A DNA stretch of 24,352 nt, taken from Collinsella sp. (GTDB taxonomy: Bacteria > Actinomycetota > Coriobacteriia > Coriobacteriales > Coriobacteriaceae). Shown piece by piece: positions 1 through 7,025 of this stretch. Below the pieces are notes generated by a model that saw only the letters and a list, made by a program, of their open reading frames with translations, ran no database searches and was not told the DNA's origin. How positions within the stretch are numbered: position 1 is the stretch's first letter; each line of letters starts with the position of its first letter. The translations under genes were made by a program, and so were the position numbers. The stretch lies in assembly GCA_019414465.1 (NCBI GenBank), contig DXLY01000020.1:1718-26069 (forward strand). Direction: 5' to 3'.

Positions 1-602
1 CCCTTGCGCTGGGTGCCTATGCCGGTGTCGTCGACCGTCTGTTCTCGCTGCTCAAGTTGCTGATTCCGCTCGCGCTTATCATGCTGGTGCTCCAGCTGGC
101 CTTTATGCGCGATGGCAACGTTGTGTGGGGCTTTATCACCGACACGGGCCTCATCACAGGATCGAAGGCCTGTCTGCGCCTGCTGGGTGTGGCGTTACCG
201 CTCATCCTCATGCTCATAGTGACCAAGCTCAACGACCTTGCCAACGCCTGCGTCGAGGTGCTGCACGTGCCGTATCGCTATGCCTTCACCTTTACCACGG
301 CGCTACGCTTTGTGCCGGTGTTTGGTCAGGAGATGAACGCCATCATGGAAGCGCAGACCGCACGCGGCGTCGAGTACGACACCAAGAACCCCATCAAGAA
401 GCTTAAGCTCATGCTGCCACTGTGCGTGCCACTGCTCATCTCGAGCGTGGGCAAGACCGATGCCACAGCCTTGGCGGCAGAACAGCGCGGCTTCTATCTG
501 CGTACACGCGCCAGCTCGTACAAGCGCTACTCCATCAAAGGCCTGGACATCGCCGTGCTCATCGTCAGCATCGCCCTCATCGCCATCGGCTTCCTGTTCT
601 AG
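1..602 (+). CDS. ecfT: EcfT-type transmembrane subunit of an ECF transporter (5' truncated)
   Basis: This is the C-terminal part of a membrane protein. The reading frame is open from base 3 to the TAG at 600-602, so the true start lies before the window. The visible part, about 199 residues, has hydrophobic segments near its start, in the middle and at the very C terminus. Between them is a cytoplasmic loop with the two Ala-Arg-Gly-type coupling motifs of EcfT/CbiQ proteins: one reads EAQTARGVEYD and the other AEQRGFYLRTR. In this family those helices transmit ATPase motion from the EcfA/EcfA' subunits to a vitamin- or metal-binding S component. The ATPase genes are probably upstream, outside the window. 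A bidirectional terminator follows 30 bases after the stop. The family call is firm; the substrate cannot be told from this subunit. Confidence 0.88.
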   Translation, partial: LALGAYAGVVDRLFSLLKLLIPLALIMLVLQLAFMRDGNVVWGFITDTGLITGSKACLRLLGVALPLILMLIVTKLNDLANACVEVLHVPYRYAFTFTTALRFVPVFGQEMNAIMEAQTARGVEYDTKNPIKKLKLMLPLCVPLLISSVGKTDATALAAEQRGFYLRTRASSYKRYSIKGLDIAVLIVSIALIAIGFLF

Positions 603-631
603 TTCGCCACCGGCAGCAACCGCCCAACGCA

Positions 632-668
632 AAAGGCCTCGGCTCGCACCAAACGAGCCGAGGCCTTT
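632..668. terminator. Bidirectional intrinsic terminator between convergent genes
   Basis: A perfect 15-bp stem pairs 632-646 with 654-668 around a 7-base loop. The arms begin with AAA and end with TTT, so a short U tract follows the stem in both directions. It sits between the plus-strand ecfT stop (602) and the minus-strand racemase stop (728) and can serve both. Confidence 0.85.
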
Positions 669-700
669 ACTGTTTCATCAGATAAAACCTACCAAAAATA

Positions 701-721
701 ACCTGTCCCTTTTTGACAGGT
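701..721. repeat. Small palindrome with GGGACAGGTT core (REP-like, copy A)
   Basis: The arms ACCTGTC (701-707) and GACAGGT (715-721) form a 7-bp inverted repeat around CCTTTTT. Read on the minus strand it contains GGGACAGGTTATTTTTGGT. That core recurs at 21831-21842 and, with one change, at 23040-23051. It lies 6 bases after the racemase stop codon, in intergenic DNA only. Confidence 0.5.
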
Positions 722-727
722 CGGAAG

Positions 728-1474
728 CTAGAGGCGGTAGGGGGCGCCGCTGCGGATGATGGATTCGCGCACCAGGACATCCATGGCATCGAGGGTGATC
801 TCGGGCATCTCTCGATACTTCTGCAGCACCGATAGCTCGGTGCAGGCCAGAATGACACGGTCGCAGCCGCTACGGGCGAACTCCCACATCACGCGGTCGA
901 ACTTATCCATATCGGGCTCACGTCCGGCTTTCACATCATCGTAGATAAGCGACATCACATCGTTCTGACGTTTCTCGCTGGGATAGACGACCTCAACACC
1001 CGCAGCCTCGCATTCGCGGCCGTAGACGCCCGCGCCCACGGTTCCGTCGGTGCCCATAATGCCAATCTTGTGCACCGGCTCGGCCGGCATACTCAGGTTG
1101 GGGTCGAACTCGCACTCCCCCATCACCGCACCCGCAAGGGCATAGCGCACCGACTCACGCGGCATGTGGATAATCGGCACCTTCGTAAACGACTGGATCT
1201 GGTCGTAGAAGTAGTGCGACGTGTTGCAGGGAATGGCAATGTGCGCACAGCCCAGCGACTCGAGTGCCTGGGCACACTCTTTCATGGTCGCCAGCAGCTT
1301 GGCATGCTCGCCGGTCTTAATGGCAAGCGTGCGGTCGGGCATGGTCGACTTGGAGAGCACCACCATGTCGATATGTTCCTGATCGCAGGCAGCAGCCGTA
1401 TGGCGCACCACCTGGTCGTAGTAATACGACGTGGCCTCGGCGCCCATGCCGCCGATAACTCCCAGCTTTTCCAT
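728..1474 (-). CDS. Aspartate/glutamate racemase family protein
   Basis: A 248-residue cofactor-independent amino-acid racemase of the Asp/Glu racemase superfamily. The N terminus reads MEKLGVIGGMGAEAT, the usual opening of aspartate racemases. The two catalytic cysteines sit in the expected contexts: Cys83 in PCNTSH and Cys211 in ACTEL. These act as the paired acid/base that inverts the alpha carbon. I chose the ATG at 1474 because AAGGAGG lies 6 bases upstream; a frame that continues to 1558 would add 28 residues without family resemblance. The gene lies 84 bases downstream of an ATP-grasp gene that resembles D-aspartate ligases, which favours L-Asp/D-Asp as substrate (inference). Glutamate or another amino acid cannot be excluded from sequence alone. 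Confidence 0.85.
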   Translation of the reverse strand: MEKLGVIGGMGAEATSYYYDQVVRHTAAACDQEHIDMVVLSKSTMPDRTLAIKTGEHAKLLATMKECAQALESLGCAHIAIPCNTSHYFYDQIQSFTKVPIIHMPRESVRYALAGAVMGECEFDPNLSMPAEPVHKIGIMGTDGTVGAGVYGRECEAAGVEVVYPSEKRQNDVMSLIYDDVKAGREPDMDKFDRVMWEFARSGCDRVILACTELSVLQKYREMPEITLDAMDVLVRESIIRSGAPYRL

Positions 1475-1519
1475 CGCCGCCTCCTTGGTGACGCTTGCGC
1501 AATTGCGCGTATCATACCC

Positions 1520-1549
1520 GCGCCCGCCCGATGTAAACCGGACGGGCGC
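1520..1549 (-). other. Intercistronic hairpin between ATP-grasp and racemase genes
   Basis: An 11-bp GC-rich stem (1520-1530 with 1539-1549, one G-U pair when read as minus-strand RNA) closes an 8-base loop. No U tract follows on the minus strand, so it is not a standard terminator. It may be a partial terminator or an RNA-stability element that sets racemase expression relative to the ligase. The role is inferred. Confidence 0.45.
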
Positions 1550-1558
1550 CGCACTCAT

Positions 1559-2815
1559 CTACTTGTAATACGTCTTGAACAGCTTAAAGTGGCGCAGCTT
1601 GGTGTGCCACATGCGCAGCCAGCGGTTAAAGACAAAGTCGCCCTTCATAAACGAAGGGTCGGCGCCCTTGCCTTCCTTGTCCAGGCGATGCACCTTAGCG
1701 CGCAGCTCGGGATCCTTGACGTACTTGTCGACGACGCCCATGGGAACGACCATCCACAGCGCCTCGTCCTGCGCCGTCACAAACTCCGGCTCAAACGGGC
1801 GGTTGAACACATACTCGTCCACCACATACTTGGCAACGTTAAAGCCGCTGTTAGTGACGTAGTAGTTGCTGCGACCTTGGCGCGTGTTGAAATCGAAGAA
1901 CTTAAACGAGCCGTCGCGTTCGTCGTACTTAACGTCAAAGTTGGAATAACCCACAAAGTGAAGGTCCTCGAGCAACTTGCGCACGCCGCCCATGAGCTCG
2001 TCATTGGGCTCGGTGATGATACAGGCGTGGTTGCCGACACCGTGAGGCTGATGCTCCTCGAGCAGCACGTGACCCAGGCACATCATGCGCACCTTGCCGT
2101 TGCGGTCGGAATAACTGGTGAGCACGCGCATGTACTCGTCATTGCCGGGCACGCGATCCTGCAAGATCAGGTCGTCGGTGTAGCCGCTGGCATACGAGTC
2201 GCGAATGACCTGTTCCAGCTCGGCACGGTCGGCAATCTCATAGGCCTTTTTCTGGCCCTCGAACTCGTGCTGCCACCACATGATGCCGTCAGAAGGCTTC
2301 AGAATCATCGGGTAAGGAAAATCGATCTGGTCGAGCACTTCGGCAGGTGCCTCGCCTTGGGCGTTCAGCATCGCCATGGTGAAGGTAAAGGTATGCGGAT
2401 AGGGCACGCCATGCTTCTCGCACAGCTCGTAGAAGATCTCCTTCTTCTGACACTGCTCAAGCATGCTGTAGGGAGCGTAAGGCGCGACGATGTTATCCGC
2501 CAACTCATGGGCATCCTTGGCCTGAGCCACGAGGGCAACATAGTTATCGCCACAGCCCACAAGAACAATCGTCTTATCGGCATGCGCTTGGGCAATGCCG
2601 TTGACGGTCCTGAGCATCACGGGCATGGTATCGATATCCACGTTGGGCGTGTAGTCGATAATCTGGCTGCGGTACGCGGGACCCGTCTGGTACTTGCCAA
2701 AGACCAGGCTCTTGACCTGGTACTCCTCGTAGAAGGCGCGCGCCACCGAATAGGCGTTGATGTCGCCACCGAGCAGCACGGGAATAAACTCGCGCTCTGT
2801 AAACTGCAATGCCAT
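1559..2815 (-). CDS. ATP-grasp carboxylate-amine ligase, probable D-aspartate ligase for the peptidoglycan cross-bridge
   Basis: A 418-residue ATP-grasp enzyme. The N-terminal domain has the glycine turn VLLGGDINAYSVARAF. The central nucleotide-binding part includes PMILKPSDGIMWW, and the C-terminal metal-binding part includes FFDFNTRQGRSNYYVT. The latter string closely resembles the D-aspartate ligases (Asl type) that add D-Asp to the side chain of residue 3 of the peptidoglycan stem, making an iso-amide cross-bridge; this is recalled family knowledge, not a search result. The start ATG at 2815 has GGAAG about 5 bases upstream. The downstream racemase could supply D-Asp, a pairing known from Enterococcus faecium. 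The ATP-grasp family is certain; substrate and acceptor are inferred. Other amino-acid ligases of the same fold remain possible. Confidence 0.8.
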   Translation of the reverse strand: MALQFTEREFIPVLLGGDINAYSVARAFYEEYQVKSLVFGKYQTGPAYRSQIIDYTPNVDIDTMPVMLRTVNGIAQAHADKTIVLVGCGDNYVALVAQAKDAHELADNIVAPYAPYSMLEQCQKKEIFYELCEKHGVPYPHTFTFTMAMLNAQGEAPAEVLDQIDFPYPMILKPSDGIMWWQHEFEGQKKAYEIADRAELEQVIRDSYASGYTDDLILQDRVPGNDEYMRVLTSYSDRNGKVRMMCLGHVLLEEHQPHGVGNHACIITEPNDELMGGVRKLLEDLHFVGYSNFDVKYDERDGSFKFFDFNTRQGRSNYYVTNSGFNVAKYVVDEYVFNRPFEPEFVTAQDEALWMVVPMGVVDKYVKDPELRAKVHRLDKEGKGADPSFMKGDFVFNRWLRMWHTKLRHFKLFKTYYK

Positions 2816-2871
2816 GGAAACTTCCTATCATGAACTGCCCACACAACGGGCGGTCTTTGCGCAACTGATTT

Positions 2872-2901
2872 ATTCTAGCGTGCCAAACCGCCGGCGCCCA
2901 A
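2872..2901 (-). promoter_or_regulatory. Candidate promoter for the ATP-grasp/racemase pair
   Basis: On the minus strand, TTGGGC (2896-2901) and TAGAAT (2872-2877) are separated by 18 bases and lie about 57 bases before the ATP-grasp start. The spacing and the -10 match are fair and the -35 is weaker. Confidence 0.4.
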
Positions 2902-2967
2902 AGCTCCACCGTATCTATGGCAATCGACGTAATCGTCCAGCACGAAGACGGCGCTCACCGTTGTATG

Positions 2968-2993
2968 ACAATGGGCAATGAACCTACCATTGT
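2968..2993. repeat. Inverted repeat upstream of the MOSC gene
   Basis: ACAATGG (2968-2974) and CCATTGT (2987-2993) form a 7-bp inverted repeat with 12 bases between. It lies in the 222-base divergent intergenic region (2816-3037) and could be an operator or a leader hairpin. The function is unknown. Confidence 0.35.
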
Positions 2994-3037
2994 TGTAGGA
3001 TTCATCGTATTGACATCTTCGAGCGAAAGGCGCACAC

Positions 3038-3670
3038 GTGCCCCAAGACCATCCGACCGATAATCCCATCCTCAATGCCGCGAGGCGCGAGCTGGCAGAA
3101 CGTGCGAAAGCGACCGCTCCCCTGTGCACGGCAAACGACGCCTACAACGGACCCGCCCGCATTGTCTCGATCAACACGTCGGCACACAAGGGCACGCGCA
3201 AGTCGCCCGTCGCCGACGGGCACGACACCGTTATAGAGCAATTTGGCCTCGCCTCTGATGCGCACGCCGGGCATTGGCACCGCCAGGTTTCCTTTTTAGC
3301 TGCAGAGTCTATCCAGACGGCGCAGGCGCGCGGGCTCGATGTGCACGAGGGCGACTTTGGCGAGAACTTCACAACCCGGGGCATCAACCTGCTCTCGCTC
3401 CCCTTGGGCACACAGCTCAAGCTTGGCAGCGAGGTGCTTGTCGAAATCAGCCAAATCGGCGAGGTCTGCCACACACGCTGTGCCATCTACTATCTCGCCG
3501 GCGACTGCATCTTTCCCCACGAGGGCGTTTTTGGCGTGGTACTAAAGGGCGGAGAGGTCTACGCCGGCGACGATATCCAGGTAATCAAACTCGGCGACGG
3601 CACCTGTTCGTTCACCCCCGCCGAGGCCCTCGAAGAGATTGAGCAGGCTCGCCAGAAGGGCACGCTGTAG
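3038..3670 (+). CDS. MOSC domain-containing protein
   Basis: A 210-residue protein. Residues about 40-190 form a MOSC domain, the sulfur-carrier fold shared by molybdenum-cofactor sulfurases and YiiM-type proteins. Family signs are the opening IVSINTSAHKGTRK, the DAHAGHWHRQVSFLA segment, and GDFGENFTT followed by a cysteine-bearing block EVCHTRCAIYYLAGDC. The first cysteine of that block is the likely persulfide or substrate site. The GTG start at 3038 is supported by GAAAGG 8 bases upstream; no ATG is suitably placed. The N-terminal 35 residues lie outside the domain. In related anaerobes MOSC proteins often accompany MogA-type cofactor genes, but none is adjacent here, so a role in molybdenum or sulfur metabolism is inferred from the fold only. 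Confidence 0.85.
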   Translation: MPQDHPTDNPILNAARRELAERAKATAPLCTANDAYNGPARIVSINTSAHKGTRKSPVADGHDTVIEQFGLASDAHAGHWHRQVSFLAAESIQTAQARGLDVHEGDFGENFTTRGINLLSLPLGTQLKLGSEVLVEISQIGEVCHTRCAIYYLAGDCIFPHEGVFGVVLKGGEVYAGDDIQVIKLGDGTCSFTPAEALEEIEQARQKGTL

Positions 3671-3720
3671 TTATAAAACCCCACGTTGAGATGGCTTTTA
3701 CAGCCCAAAACTCCTCTCAA

Positions 3721-3841
3721 ACAGAGCTCTGTAACGTTAAAGTTGAACTCTATGGTTTCTCAACAATTCATCATAACTGCAGGTCAAAGCCAAAGCCTCA
3801 AGTTCAACTTGACCCTTTAGAACCTTTAAGGTTCAAGTTGA
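3721..3841. promoter_or_regulatory. Palindrome-rich leader before the cell-wall hydrolase gene
   Basis: This AT-richer stretch holds several symmetric motifs. ACAGAGCTCTGT (3721-3732) is a perfect palindrome. AAGTTGAACT (3740-3749) is the exact reverse complement of AGTTCAACTT (3801-3810). TCAAGTTCAACTTGA (3798-3812) is a 7+1+7 palindrome. Positions 3804-3817 pair with 3828-3841 with one mismatch. The shared core GTTCAA(C/G)TT therefore appears three times within about 100 bases, as expected for sites of a dimeric regulator. No regulator gene is adjacent and I find no convincing -10 box. Confidence 0.45.
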
Positions 3842-3904
3842 GGTCGAAAGCAGTAGTAGAATACCTTTCGAACTATAACCTACGATTGATTGCAGAGGGA
3901 CTGG

Positions 3905-5038
3905 ATGCAGCATTCGAACCATCGCACCGCAGCGCTCATCGCGTCGAAGCCGGCTCGTATCATCACGAGCGCCGCGCTTGCCGTTACACTGACGGCCGCG
4001 CCGATGCTCTCCCCCGTCGCAGCCTATGCCGCCTCGCAGGCAACGCAGGATCAGCTTTCCGCTGCCCAGCAGAAAATCGAAACCGCCACGAGTGCCTACA
4101 ACGAAGCCCGCACCAAGCTCGAGGATCTGCAGAAGCAAATCGACACTAACGAGGCAAGCATCGAGAAGATCGAAGCCGAACTTCCCGATCAACAGGCCAA
4201 GGCGAGCTCCGCCATGCGCGATCTGTATAAGTACCAGAAGGGCACCAACCCCATCGTGAGCTTCCTGGTCAACGCGCAGAGCCTGGGCGAGTTCATCACC
4301 ACCTGCAAGTACACCAACCAGATCACGAGCTCGAGCGTCGACGAGATCGAAGAGCTCAACAAGATGCAGACCGAACTCGAGCAGAACAAGACCGAGCTCG
4401 AGCAGGCCAAGTCCCAACTCGAGACCGAGCAGAAAACCGCCGAGGACGCACTGGCACAGGCCCAGCAGCTTCGCAGCGAAGCCCAGGCAAAGGCCGAGCA
4501 GGAGAATGCCGCCGAGCTGGCCAAGCTCGAGGCCGACAAGGCCGCTGCCGCCGAGAAGCTCTCGGGCGAGGGCGTGAGCGGCAACAACTCCAACAGCCAG
4601 GCCAATAACGCCAACACCACTATCGACACCACGGTGAACAACTCCAATACCGGCAACTCCGATTACGACTCGTTTATCAACGAGTGGACGAGTCGCATCG
4701 ACAACTACCTCGCCGGCTCCCCCATGGCAGGCCAGGGTTACAACTTTGCCGTGGCAGCCTGGAACACCGGTGTTGACCCTCGCTGGTCTCCCGCCATCGC
4801 CTGCATCGAGAGCAGCAAGGGCCTCTATTGTGCCGGCTCCTATAACGCCTGGGGCTGGAGCGCCCGCGGCGGCGGCTGGCGGAGCTTTGGTAGCTGGAGC
4901 GAGGGCGTCTCTGCCCACGTTGCCTACCTGGGCGCCAACTATGGCTCCACGCTTACCCCGGCAGCCGCCAAAAAGTACTGCCCGCCCACGTGGCAGGACT
5001 GGTACAACAAGGTTGCAACCCAGATGAACCGCATCTAA
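3905..5038 (+). CDS. Secreted coiled-coil cell-wall hydrolase with C-terminal lysozyme-like domain
   Basis: A 377-residue exported protein. Residues 1-45 are a signal peptide with a basic start, hydrophobic core and AYAAS-type cleavage site. Residues about 46-230 are a charged Glu/Gln/Lys/Ala-rich coiled coil resembling the N-terminal regulatory region of PcsB/CwlO-type hydrolases. Next comes an Asn/Ser/Thr linker of about 40 residues. The last 115 residues contain ACIESSKGLYCAGSYNAWGW and GGGWRSFGSWSEGV, a lysozyme/glucosaminidase-like pattern in which the Glu of CIESS is the likely catalytic acid. No NlpC/P60 or CHAP catalytic triad is visible. The ATG at 3905 is preferred over the in-frame TTG at 3890 because AGAGGG lies 5 bases before it. 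A role in septal or peripheral peptidoglycan cleavage is inferred. Confidence 0.75.
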   Translation: MQHSNHRTAALIASKPARIITSAALAVTLTAAPMLSPVAAYAASQATQDQLSAAQQKIETATSAYNEARTKLEDLQKQIDTNEASIEKIEAELPDQQAKASSAMRDLYKYQKGTNPIVSFLVNAQSLGEFITTCKYTNQITSSSVDEIEELNKMQTELEQNKTELEQAKSQLETEQKTAEDALAQAQQLRSEAQAKAEQENAAELAKLEADKAAAAEKLSGEGVSGNNSNSQANNANTTIDTTVNNSNTGNSDYDSFINEWTSRIDNYLAGSPMAGQGYNFAVAAWNTGVDPRWSPAIACIESSKGLYCAGSYNAWGWSARGGGWRSFGSWSEGVSAHVAYLGANYGSTLTPAAAKKYCPPTWQDWYNKVATQMNRI

Positions 5039-5048
5039 GATCAACGTC

Positions 5049-5075
5049 AAAGGGCCCCAATTGGGGCCCTTTTTC
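5049..5075. terminator. Bidirectional terminator between convergent hydrolase and kinase genes
   Basis: A perfect 24-base palindrome (5049-5072) has arms AAAGGGCCCCAA and TTGGGGCCCTTT and runs into T residues on the plus strand. It begins 10 bases after the hydrolase stop, and the convergent kinase gene ends at 5078. Confidence 0.88.
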
Positions 5076-5077
5076 TT

Positions 5078-6460
5078 TTACGCGACGGAGGTATCGACGA
5101 CGCCAGTCGCGTTTGCAATGGCAACAATGATAATCATTGCCAACAAGAGCACACCCATAGCCTTGAGCCAGAGCTTTGCAAGCTTTTTACCGCGGTATCT
5201 ATCGAGTAGCTCAAACCGCCGGCGAAGGCGGCGTTTGTCGAGCATCACAAAATGGATGAGCACTACGAGACCGTCGACGAAGATAAAATACTCAATCGCG
5301 AGAAACCACATCGGGTAGTTTTGGTTGGCGCCCGTAGGATGAAAAACGGCAAAATGGCTTCCGGCAAAGAAAACAAGTAGCGAAAGATAGACGAATGCGT
5401 TCCAAATGCGCCCAACGGTGTCGGGAATGCGGGAGAGTAAATTCGGGCGCTCAGGCACCAACGGCAATCCACCCTGAGACTGATCCGTGGGGAGCACGGG
5501 CGCAGGGCACACGGCTCGCCGCTCCGGAGGCTCTTGAAAGGAAGCAGCATTCGGCGCGGACGACGCATACGATGCGCGTGCAGCGTGCCCTAGCGCCTTC
5601 GCGCTTGCAAAGCGCTTGTCCGGATCGAGCGCCATCGCCATGCAAATAACATCGGCAAGCGAGGCGGGGACGTCACGTGCCTCGCATTGCTCGCGTATGT
5701 TCCGACCTGGCTTGGGATCGGCCCCCGTCAGACAAAAGAACAGCAGGGCACCGAGCGCATAGACATCGCTGCGCACGCTCGTCTGGCCAAAACCATACTG
5801 CTCGGGCGGCGCATAGGGACGCGTGCCAAACTTAACGGTATCGGCATCGGCTCCCTCGCGCCACACGCGAGCGATTCCCAAATCGATAATCACCAGCGAT
5901 GAAAACGTCATGCCTGTATCGGGCGTATAGTTTGCGCCCGACACGATGATATTCGAGGGCTTTAGGTCGCGATGGATCACCGGAGCGGCCATCTCCCCCG
6001 CCGACGCAAAGCCGGCATGGAGCTCCGCAACTGCATCACAAAGGGCGCCAAACAGCTCACAAGCATAATCGGGCGTCGCACCCAAACGCCCCACCAGGGC
6101 CCCGAGCGTTTCGCCTTCGATGTATTCCATGACCACGCAAAGCTCGTCGCCCACGCGGCGGCAATCGACAATCCGAGGCAAGTGCTCGTAACGTCGCCCA
6201 GCATGCTGGGCCGCAAACAGGCGTTCATACGCCCCGCCAATCTGGGCCGACGCGTCGATGCGCTTGCGAACAAAGGGGCCAAGAGATCCTCCGCCGGAGC
6301 CCTCAAAGTACACGAGCTCGGTCGTCTCGACGTCGGAGTGCTTGAGCACACGGTCTACGCGATAACTGTCATCACGCTCAAGTGACGCCAGGTGTCCGGC
6401 GAGCGCAGCAGTCAGCTCATCATCGGAATATGTTGGGCTCTGAGTATCCATAGCGTCCAT
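5078..6460 (-). CDS. Membrane-anchored serine/threonine protein kinase
   Basis: About 460 residues. Residues about 35-290 form a eukaryotic-type kinase domain with the ATP-anchoring Lys in VRKRI, a helix-C Glu in YERL, the hinge MEYIEG, the catalytic loop HRDLKPSN, DLG in place of DFG, the activation segment GTRPYAPPEQ and RSDVYALG. No clear GxGxxG loop is seen: glycines cluster in EGSGGGSLG instead, which is atypical. After a proline-rich linker, the last 120 residues hold three hydrophobic segments and a basic stretch (DKRRLRRRFELLDRYRGKK). There are no PASTA repeats. Start choice is uncertain: ATGs at 6460 and 6451 and a GTG at 6475 are in frame and none has a clear ribosome binding site. 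It lies downstream of an HTH gene, a pairing seen in other Gram-positive anaerobes. Confidence 0.87.
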   Translation of the reverse strand: MDAMDTQSPTYSDDELTAALAGHLASLERDDSYRVDRVLKHSDVETTELVYFEGSGGGSLGPFVRKRIDASAQIGGAYERLFAAQHAGRRYEHLPRIVDCRRVGDELCVVMEYIEGETLGALVGRLGATPDYACELFGALCDAVAELHAGFASAGEMAAPVIHRDLKPSNIIVSGANYTPDTGMTFSSLVIIDLGIARVWREGADADTVKFGTRPYAPPEQYGFGQTSVRSDVYALGALLFFCLTGADPKPGRNIREQCEARDVPASLADVICMAMALDPDKRFASAKALGHAARASYASSAPNAASFQEPPERRAVCPAPVLPTDQSQGGLPLVPERPNLLSRIPDTVGRIWNAFVYLSLLVFFAGSHFAVFHPTGANQNYPMWFLAIEYFIFVDGLVVLIHFVMLDKRRLRRRFELLDRYRGKKLAKLWLKAMGVLLLAMIIIVAIANATGVVDTSVA

Positions 6461-6466
6461 AATAAC

Positions 6467-6502
6467 GCAGGGCACGGACGCCCCATGACGCCCGTGCCCT
6501 GC
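6467..6502 (-). other. Strong hairpin between HTH and kinase genes
   Basis: GCAGGGCACGG (6467-6477) pairs perfectly with CCGTGCCCTGC (6492-6502) over 11 bp around a 14-base loop. On the minus strand it lies 45 bases after the HTH stop and directly before the kinase start. The downstream tract GTTATTATGG is only weakly U-rich, so it may be a partial terminator or a processing or stability hairpin that separates the two genes. Confidence 0.5.
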
Positions 6503-6546
6503 ACGTTCTAAATATCGTGAACACCGCTTCCGCCGGCAGCTAGCTG

Positions 6547-6969
6547 TTAGCTCACCGTCTCTTCACCAAAGCGATACAGCTCCTCGTTCACCTTTTGCAG
6601 GCTGCAGCCACGATCGATACAGAAAATGATGATGGCGTCACGGCGGTCCTTGCAGTTGAGGACATTGACGCCCGCCGCCGTCAAGGCGCGGTTGGTCTCC
6701 TTGAGCGTCAGCGCCATGGCAAAGGCAATCTGCAGTACCTTATTGCGGCTCGGATGCCGCGCACCGGTAAAGATCTGATAGCCAAACGTCTCGTTGAGGT
6801 CGGCCATACGCACCACGCGCGAACGCTCCAGCCCCTTTTCTTCCAAAAGCTGTTTCAGATACCCCGAAAGCGACGGGGCGGTAAAGTCGTGCTCTTTGAT
6901 ATAGCCCTCGATACTCGGAGCATCGAGCAGCTCGTTGAGCAACTCTTCGGTTAGCTTCTTATCGGGCAT
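6547..6969 (-). CDS. Small HTH (XRE-like) regulator associated with the Ser/Thr kinase
   Basis: A 140-residue cytoplasmic protein. Residues about 33-100 resemble a divergent XRE-type helix-turn-helix: YLKQLLEEKGLERSRVVRMADLNETFGYQIFTGARHPSR followed by IAFAMALTLKETNRALTAAGV. The C-terminal part carries CKDRRDAIIIFCIDRGCSLQKVNEELYRFGEETV, a pattern I recognise from small regulators commonly encoded next to eukaryotic-type kinases in Firmicutes and Coriobacteriia. The start ATG at 6969 is preceded by GGTGAGG. It may be a DNA-binding partner or a kinase substrate; neither is shown by sequence. It lies 48 bases after the FxLYD gene and 87 before the kinase, all on one strand, so an operon is plausible. 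Confidence 0.8.
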   Translation of the reverse strand: MPDKKLTEELLNELLDAPSIEGYIKEHDFTAPSLSGYLKQLLEEKGLERSRVVRMADLNETFGYQIFTGARHPSRNKVLQIAFAMALTLKETNRALTAAGVNVLNCKDRRDAIIIFCIDRGCSLQKVNEELYRFGEETVS

Positions 6970-7003
6970 ATGGCCTCACCCCCCCAGCTCGCATAGTAAC
7001 CAT

Positions 7004-7025
7004 GTTTTTAATTCTAGTTAAAAAC
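7004..7025. repeat. AT-rich inverted repeat over the FxLYD stop codon
   Basis: GTTTTTAA (7004-7011) and TTAAAAAC (7018-7025) form a perfect 8-bp inverted repeat with a 6-base loop. The FxLYD stop codon (7018-7020) is inside one arm. It could be a weak terminator on the minus strand, but the stem is AT-rich and short. Confidence 0.35.

Noticed and set aside
1475..1558. N-terminal extension of the racemase to a start at 1558
   Set aside because: The 28 extra residues are unlike the family, cross an intercistronic hairpin, and the ATG at 1474 has a near-ideal ribosome binding site.
1070..2833. Very long plus-strand open frame (587 codons)
   Set aside because: It lies antisense to the ATP-grasp and racemase genes. 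Its His/Val/Leu/Arg-rich product has no domain pattern and its length reflects the high GC content.
3010..3015. TTGACA as a -35 box for the MOSC gene
   Set aside because: The position 16-18 bases downstream falls at the GTG start itself and has no -10 match.
3691..4149. Plus-strand frame overlapping the hydrolase start
   Set aside because: It begins in the palindrome-rich leader and runs out of frame through the signal peptide; no ribosome binding site or motif.
3833..5050. Long minus-strand open frame opposite the cell-wall hydrolase
   Set aside because: The Gly/Val/Leu-rich low-complexity product is the mirror of coiled-coil codons; the plus strand has a signal peptide, ribosome binding site and terminator.
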